DNA of 38,846 bases from Asanoa iriomotensis (lineage in GTDB: Bacteria > Actinomycetota > Actinomycetes > Mycobacteriales > Micromonosporaceae): positions 1-38,846 of the forward strand of contig NZ_BONC01000072.1 in the NCBI RefSeq assembly GCF_016862515.1. The letters run 5' to 3'. Both the position numbers and the translations under genes were made by a program. Shown piece after piece: positions 36,082-38,846 of this stretch. Each line of letters starts with the position of its first letter. The first letter of the stretch is position 1. The notes under the pieces are model-generated. The model was given only the letters and a program-made list of their open reading frames with translations. It did not search any database and was not told where the DNA came from.

Positions 36082-36963
36082 TCAGTGGGCGTGCACCGCC
36101 TCCCGAACGCCCGCGAACAGGTCGGACTCGGGCACCGGGCTGTCGACGAGCGACTTGACCAACTCGAAGTCCTCGGTCGGCCAGACCTTGCGCTGGACGT
36201 CGAGCGGCACCCGGAACCAGGCGCCGTCGGGGTCGACCTGCGTGGCGTGCGCGCGCAGGGCATCGTCGCGGACCTCGAAGTATTCGCCGCACTCGACCCG
36301 GGTGGTGACCCGGTCGCCCTTGTCCTCGCGCTTGTCCCACTCCTTGAGCCACTCGGCGTAGGGCGACTCCAGGCCCGCCTCGAGCATCGCCTCGTGGATC
36401 GCGACCAGGCGGCCCCGGCTCCAGCCGATGTTGTAGTAGAGCTTGAGCGGCTGCCACGGCTCGCCCAGGTCGGGGTAGCGCTCCGGGTCGCCGGCGGCGT
36501 CGAACGCGGCCACGCTGACCTTGTGGCACATGATGTGGTCGGGGTGGGGGTAGCCGCCGTTCTCGTCGTAGGTCGTCACGACGTGCGGGCGGAACTCGCG
36601 CATCAGGCGCACCAGCGGAGCCGTGGCCACCTCGAGCGGCTGCAGCGCGAAGCACCCGTCGGGCAGCGGCGGCAACGGGTCGCCCTCGGGCAGCCCCGAG
36701 TCGACGAAGCCCAGCCAGGCCTGCTTGACGCCGAGGATGGCCCGGGCCGCGTCCATCTCGGCGCGGCGGATCTCGGCGATGTTTTCCCAGACGTCGGGAC
36801 GGTCGAGCTTGGGGTTGAGCACGCTGCCGCGCTCGCCGCCCGTGCAGGTCGCGACCAGCACGTCGACACCCTCGGCGACATAGCGAGCGGACGACGCCGC
36901 GCCCTTGCTCGACTCGTCGTCCGGATGCGCGTGCACGGCCATCAGACGCAACTGCTCTGCCAC
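36082..36963 (-). CDS. mca: Mycothiol S-conjugate amidase
   Basis: A 293-aa zinc amidase of the LmbE/MshB family. It cuts mycothiol S-conjugates of toxins or antibiotics into a mercapturic acid, which is exported, and GlcN-Ins. Zinc ligands are His13 and Asp16 (AHPDDE) and His143 (GGYPHPDH). [20 protein letters not shown] and [12 protein letters not shown] are typical of Mca rather than MshB. The length is normal. The GTG start at 36963 has GGGGAG upstream. It is divergent from the DUF4307 gene and near greA, the same grouping as Rv1080c-Rv1082. Confidence 0.94.
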   Translation of the reverse strand: MAEQLRLMAVHAHPDDESSKGAASSARYVAEGVDVLVATCTGGERGSVLNPKLDRPDVWENIAEIRRAEMDAARAILGVKQAWLGFVDSGLPEGDPLPPLPDGCFALQPLEVATAPLVRLMREFRPHVVTTYDENGGYPHPDHIMCHKVSVAAFDAAGDPERYPDLGEPWQPLKLYYNIGWSRGRLVAIHEAMLEAGLESPYAEWLKEWDKREDKGDRVTTRVECGEYFEVRDDALRAHATQVDPDGAWFRVPLDVQRKVWPTEDFELVKSLVDSPVPESDLFAGVREAVHAH

Positions 36964-36997
36964 GGACTGCTCCCCCTATGCCTGCCTGCGACCTGGT

Positions 36998-37017
36998 CAT
37001 CCTCGGCTGCGAGGATG
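36998..37017. promoter_or_regulatory. 20-bp palindrome in the mca / DUF4307 divergent gap
   Basis: CATCCTCG (36998-37005) and CGAGGATG (37010-37017) form a perfect 8-bp inverted repeat around GCTG. It lies 34 bp from the mca start and 66 bp before the DUF4307 start. It could be an operator or a hairpin. Confidence 0.4.
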
Positions 37018-37083
37018 GAACCCTGCCATTCTGGCCGATCGCACCGACAAGAATTCGTCGGGACCTGCCTGAGGGGTGCCCTC

Positions 37084-37518
37084 GTGACCGAGACGCCGAC
37101 CACGACCACATCAACCGCGCCCGTGTTCCCGCCCGGCCGATACGGCCGCCGGCGCGAGCCGCAGCGGCGCCGCCCCTGGCTGGTCGCCGGGCTCGCCGTG
37201 GTCACCCTGGTGATCGGCACGCTGGTGGCGGTCCGGCTTTACAAAAACTACGGCGACCCGGCGTACGACGCCCAGGTCGTCACCTTCCACGACATCAGCG
37301 ACGACGGGCTCACGCTGGTGTTCCGCGTCAGCATCCCAGAGGGTGGGCAGGCGAGCTGCGTGCTGCGGGCCCGGTCACGGGACGGCGCGGAGGTCGGGCA
37401 CCAGGAGATCCTGGTCAGCGACCAGCCGGGCAGCGGGACCACCACGGCCACCCAGCGCCTGGTCACGAGCGCCAAGCCATTTGTCGGTGAAGTGCTCCGC
37501 TGCGTACCAGCGAAATAA
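37084..37518 (+). CDS. DUF4307 domain-containing membrane protein
   Basis: A 144-aa protein with a basic N-terminal segment (GRYGRRREPQRRRPW), one membrane helix (about 33-53, LVAGLAVVTLVIGTLVAVRLY) and an extracytoplasmic beta-rich domain (VVTFHDISDDGLTLVFRVSIPEGGQASCVLRARSRDG). Two cysteines (in ASCVL and LRCVP) may form a disulfide. DUF4307 has no known function but neighbours mca and greA in many actinobacteria. The GTG start at 37084 has GAGGGG seven bases upstream. Confidence 0.9.
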   Translation: MTETPTTTTSTAPVFPPGRYGRRREPQRRRPWLVAGLAVVTLVIGTLVAVRLYKNYGDPAYDAQVVTFHDISDDGLTLVFRVSIPEGGQASCVLRARSRDGAEVGHQEILVSDQPGSGTTTATQRLVTSAKPFVGEVLRCVPAK

Positions 37519-37605
37519 ACGGGTGTTTCGGGCGCGACATCCGATCGTCGATCGCTGGTAAGTTGGAAGTTCGTACTTGTCACCCGCCACCCAAGGAGAA
37601 CGTCT

Positions 37606-38106
37606 GTGTCCACGACCGACCGCGGGACTCCCGTCACCTGGTTGTCCCAGGACGCGCACGACCGGCTCCAGGCGGAGCTCGACGAGCTGATCGCGGCGCG
37701 CCCGGTGATCGCCGCTGAAATCAACGCCCGCCGCGAGGAGGGCGACCTGCGCGAGAACGGCGGCTACCACGCAGCCCGTGAAGAGCAGGGCAAGCAGGAG
37801 CACCGGATCAGCTACCTCAAGGAGCTGCTGCGCACCGCGCAGGTCGGCGACGCACCCACCGCCGACGCCGTCGCGCCGGGCACCGTGGTGACGATCCACT
37901 TCGACGACGACGCCGACGACACCGAGACGTTCCTGCTCGGTTCGCGTGAGATCGCCGCGACCACGGACCTGACCGTCTACAGCCCGGAGTCGGCGCTCGG
38001 CAAGGCCATCCTCGGCGCACGCAACGGCGACACCGTCACCTACACGGCCCCGAGCGGCGCCGACATCAAGGTCACGGTCGTCAAGTTCGCACCGTTCGAG
38101 GGCTGA
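37606..38106 (+). CDS. greA: Transcription elongation factor GreA
   Basis: A 166-aa protein that rescues backtracked RNA polymerase by stimulating transcript cleavage. The N-terminal coiled coil carries the acidic tip in REEGDLRENGGYHAAREEQGKQE, the GreA signature, and the C-terminal FKBP-like domain has FLLGSREIA, SPESALGKAILGARNGDTVTY. GTG 37606 has AAGGAG eight bases upstream. A possible -10 TAAGTT is at 37559-37564. Its 3' end is 5 bp from that of the convergent ilvA. Confidence 0.95.
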   Translation: MSTTDRGTPVTWLSQDAHDRLQAELDELIAARPVIAAEINARREEGDLRENGGYHAAREEQGKQEHRISYLKELLRTAQVGDAPTADAVAPGTVVTIHFDDDADDTETFLLGSREIAATTDLTVYSPESALGKAILGARNGDTVTYTAPSGADIKVTVVKFAPFEG

Positions 38107-38111
38107 GCCGC

Positions 38112-38846
38112 TCAGGCGAACGAGACGATGTAGCCGCTCGCACGTAGGGCACCAACCACCTGGTCGGAGTGCTCCGACCCGCGGGTCTCCACGGAGAGCG
38201 CGACCTCCACCTCGCCGAGGCGCAGGTGGGGGTTCTGCCGTTGGTGCACGACGTCGACCACGTTGGCGTGCTGGTCGGCGATCTTCCCGAGCAGGTCGGC
38301 GAGCTGGCCGGGCCGGTCGCCGCAGCGCACGATGACGCGCAGATAGCGGCCCGCCGCCGCCAGCCCGTGCTCGATCACCCGCATCAGCAGCAGCGGGTCG
38401 ATGTTGCCGCCGGAGAGCACCGCGACCGTCGGCGGCTCGGCCTCGACGACGCCGGCGAGCAGGGCCGCGACGCCCACCGCGCCGGCCGGCTCGACGACCA
38501 GCTTGCCGCGCTCGAGCAGCATGAGCAGGGCCCGGGAGATGTCCTCCTCGGTGACCGTGACGATCTCGTCGACCAGCTTCTCGACGTGCGCGAAGGTGAT
38601 CTCACCCGGGCAGCCGACCGCGATGCCGTCGGCGATCGTGGAGAAGCTGGCCAGCCGGGTCGGCTCACCGGCGACCAGCGAGGGCGGGAACGCCGCGGCG
38701 TTGGCGGCTTGGACGCCGATCACGCGTACGTGCGGATTGATCGCCTTCGCCGCCACCGCCAGACCGGACACCAGGCCGCCACCGCCGACGCCGGTCACGA
38801 TGGTGCGGACCTGCGGGACCTGCTCGAGGATCTCCAACGCGACGGT
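38112..38846 (-). CDS. ilvA: Threonine ammonia-lyase, 3' part (5' part outside the window)
   Basis: The C-terminal 244 codons of a pyridoxal-phosphate threonine dehydratase, which makes 2-oxobutanoate for isoleucine. The frame is open to the window edge, reading TVALEILEQVPQVRTIVTGVGGGGLVSG, with the phosphate-binding glycine loop GGGGL. VLSGGNIDPLL ends the catalytic domain and an ACT-type regulatory domain follows (about the last 80 residues, RYLRVIVRCGDRPGQLADLLGKIA). One short ACT domain fits the TdcB-like/IlvA1 form common in actinobacteria. The start lies beyond 38846. Confidence 0.93.
   Translation of the reverse strand, partial: TVALEILEQVPQVRTIVTGVGGGGLVSGLAVAAKAINPHVRVIGVQAANAAAFPPSLVAGEPTRLASFSTIADGIAVGCPGEITFAHVEKLVDEIVTVTEEDISRALLMLLERGKLVVEPAGAVGVAALLAGVVEAEPPTVAVLSGGNIDPLLLMRVIEHGLAAAGRYLRVIVRCGDRPGQLADLLGKIADQHANVVDVVHQRQNPHLRLGEVEVALSVETRGSEHSDQVVGALRASGYIVSFA

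Overview
The window is high-GC actinobacterial DNA, most likely from the Micromonosporaceae (inference). WhiB, coenzyme F420 biosynthesis (fbiA/B/C) and mycothiol conjugate amidase (mca) are actinobacterial hallmarks. Many starts are GTG, and long spurious ORFs run antisense to the real genes, as expected at this GC content. From memory of Mycobacterium tuberculosis, two blocks of conserved gene order are recognisable. One is like Rv3258c-Rv3276c: DUF3499, metallopeptidase, whiB2, fbiA, fbiB, manC, glycosyltransferase, TIGR03089, acyl-CoA dehydrogenase, purE, purK. The other is like Rv1080c-Rv1084: greA, DUF4307, mca, small protein, DUF255 protein. Here they lie side by side, with fbiC next to fbiAB.

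Layout. 1-460: no gene. 461-1965: DUF3499 (-), metallopeptidase-like (+), WhiB (-). 2084-2901: a weak small ORF, then a gene-poor stretch holding decayed copies of the fbiC 3' end. 2902-7775: fbiC, fbiB and fbiA, all minus, fbiA and fbiB overlapping by 4 nt. 7866-8891: four-helix membrane protein with a Pro/Gly-rich tail. 8892-9276: no gene, but a dense set of hairpins. 9277-10260: ArsR-like regulator, convergent on a minus-strand operon glycosyltransferase-manC-DUF3616-like; a palindromic MITE-like element sits exactly between the two stop codons. 13817-18427: TIGR03089, acetoacetyl-CoA synthetase (-) and two tandem paralogous membrane proteins. 18441-21317: acyl-CoA dehydrogenase (-) and UDP-glucose dehydrogenase (+). 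21498-26801: a 1767-aa membrane protein with internal repeats. 26887-31888: minus-strand chain SDR-DUF255-purK-purE-GNAT with gaps of 24 nt or less or 4-nt overlaps. 31979-32548: TetR, divergent from the SDR, with two operator-like palindromes between them. 32549-32998: no gene, two very long inverted repeats. 32999-38846: GGDEF/EAL protein, small membrane protein, mca, DUF4307, greA and the 3' part of ilvA, cut by the window edge.

The genes are mainly housekeeping: F420 synthesis, GDP-mannose and sugar transfer, UDP-glucuronate, purine synthesis, mycothiol-dependent detoxification, transcription elongation and c-di-GMP turnover. No phage, CRISPR array, rRNA or tRNA gene, or biosynthetic gene cluster was seen. 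The most unusual material is intergenic: a possible three-way-junction RNA at 8973-9082, the tandem long hairpins at 32611-32961, the MITE-like palindrome at 10258-10351, and the repeated fbiC tail at 2711-2929. No function can be assigned to any of these from sequence alone.
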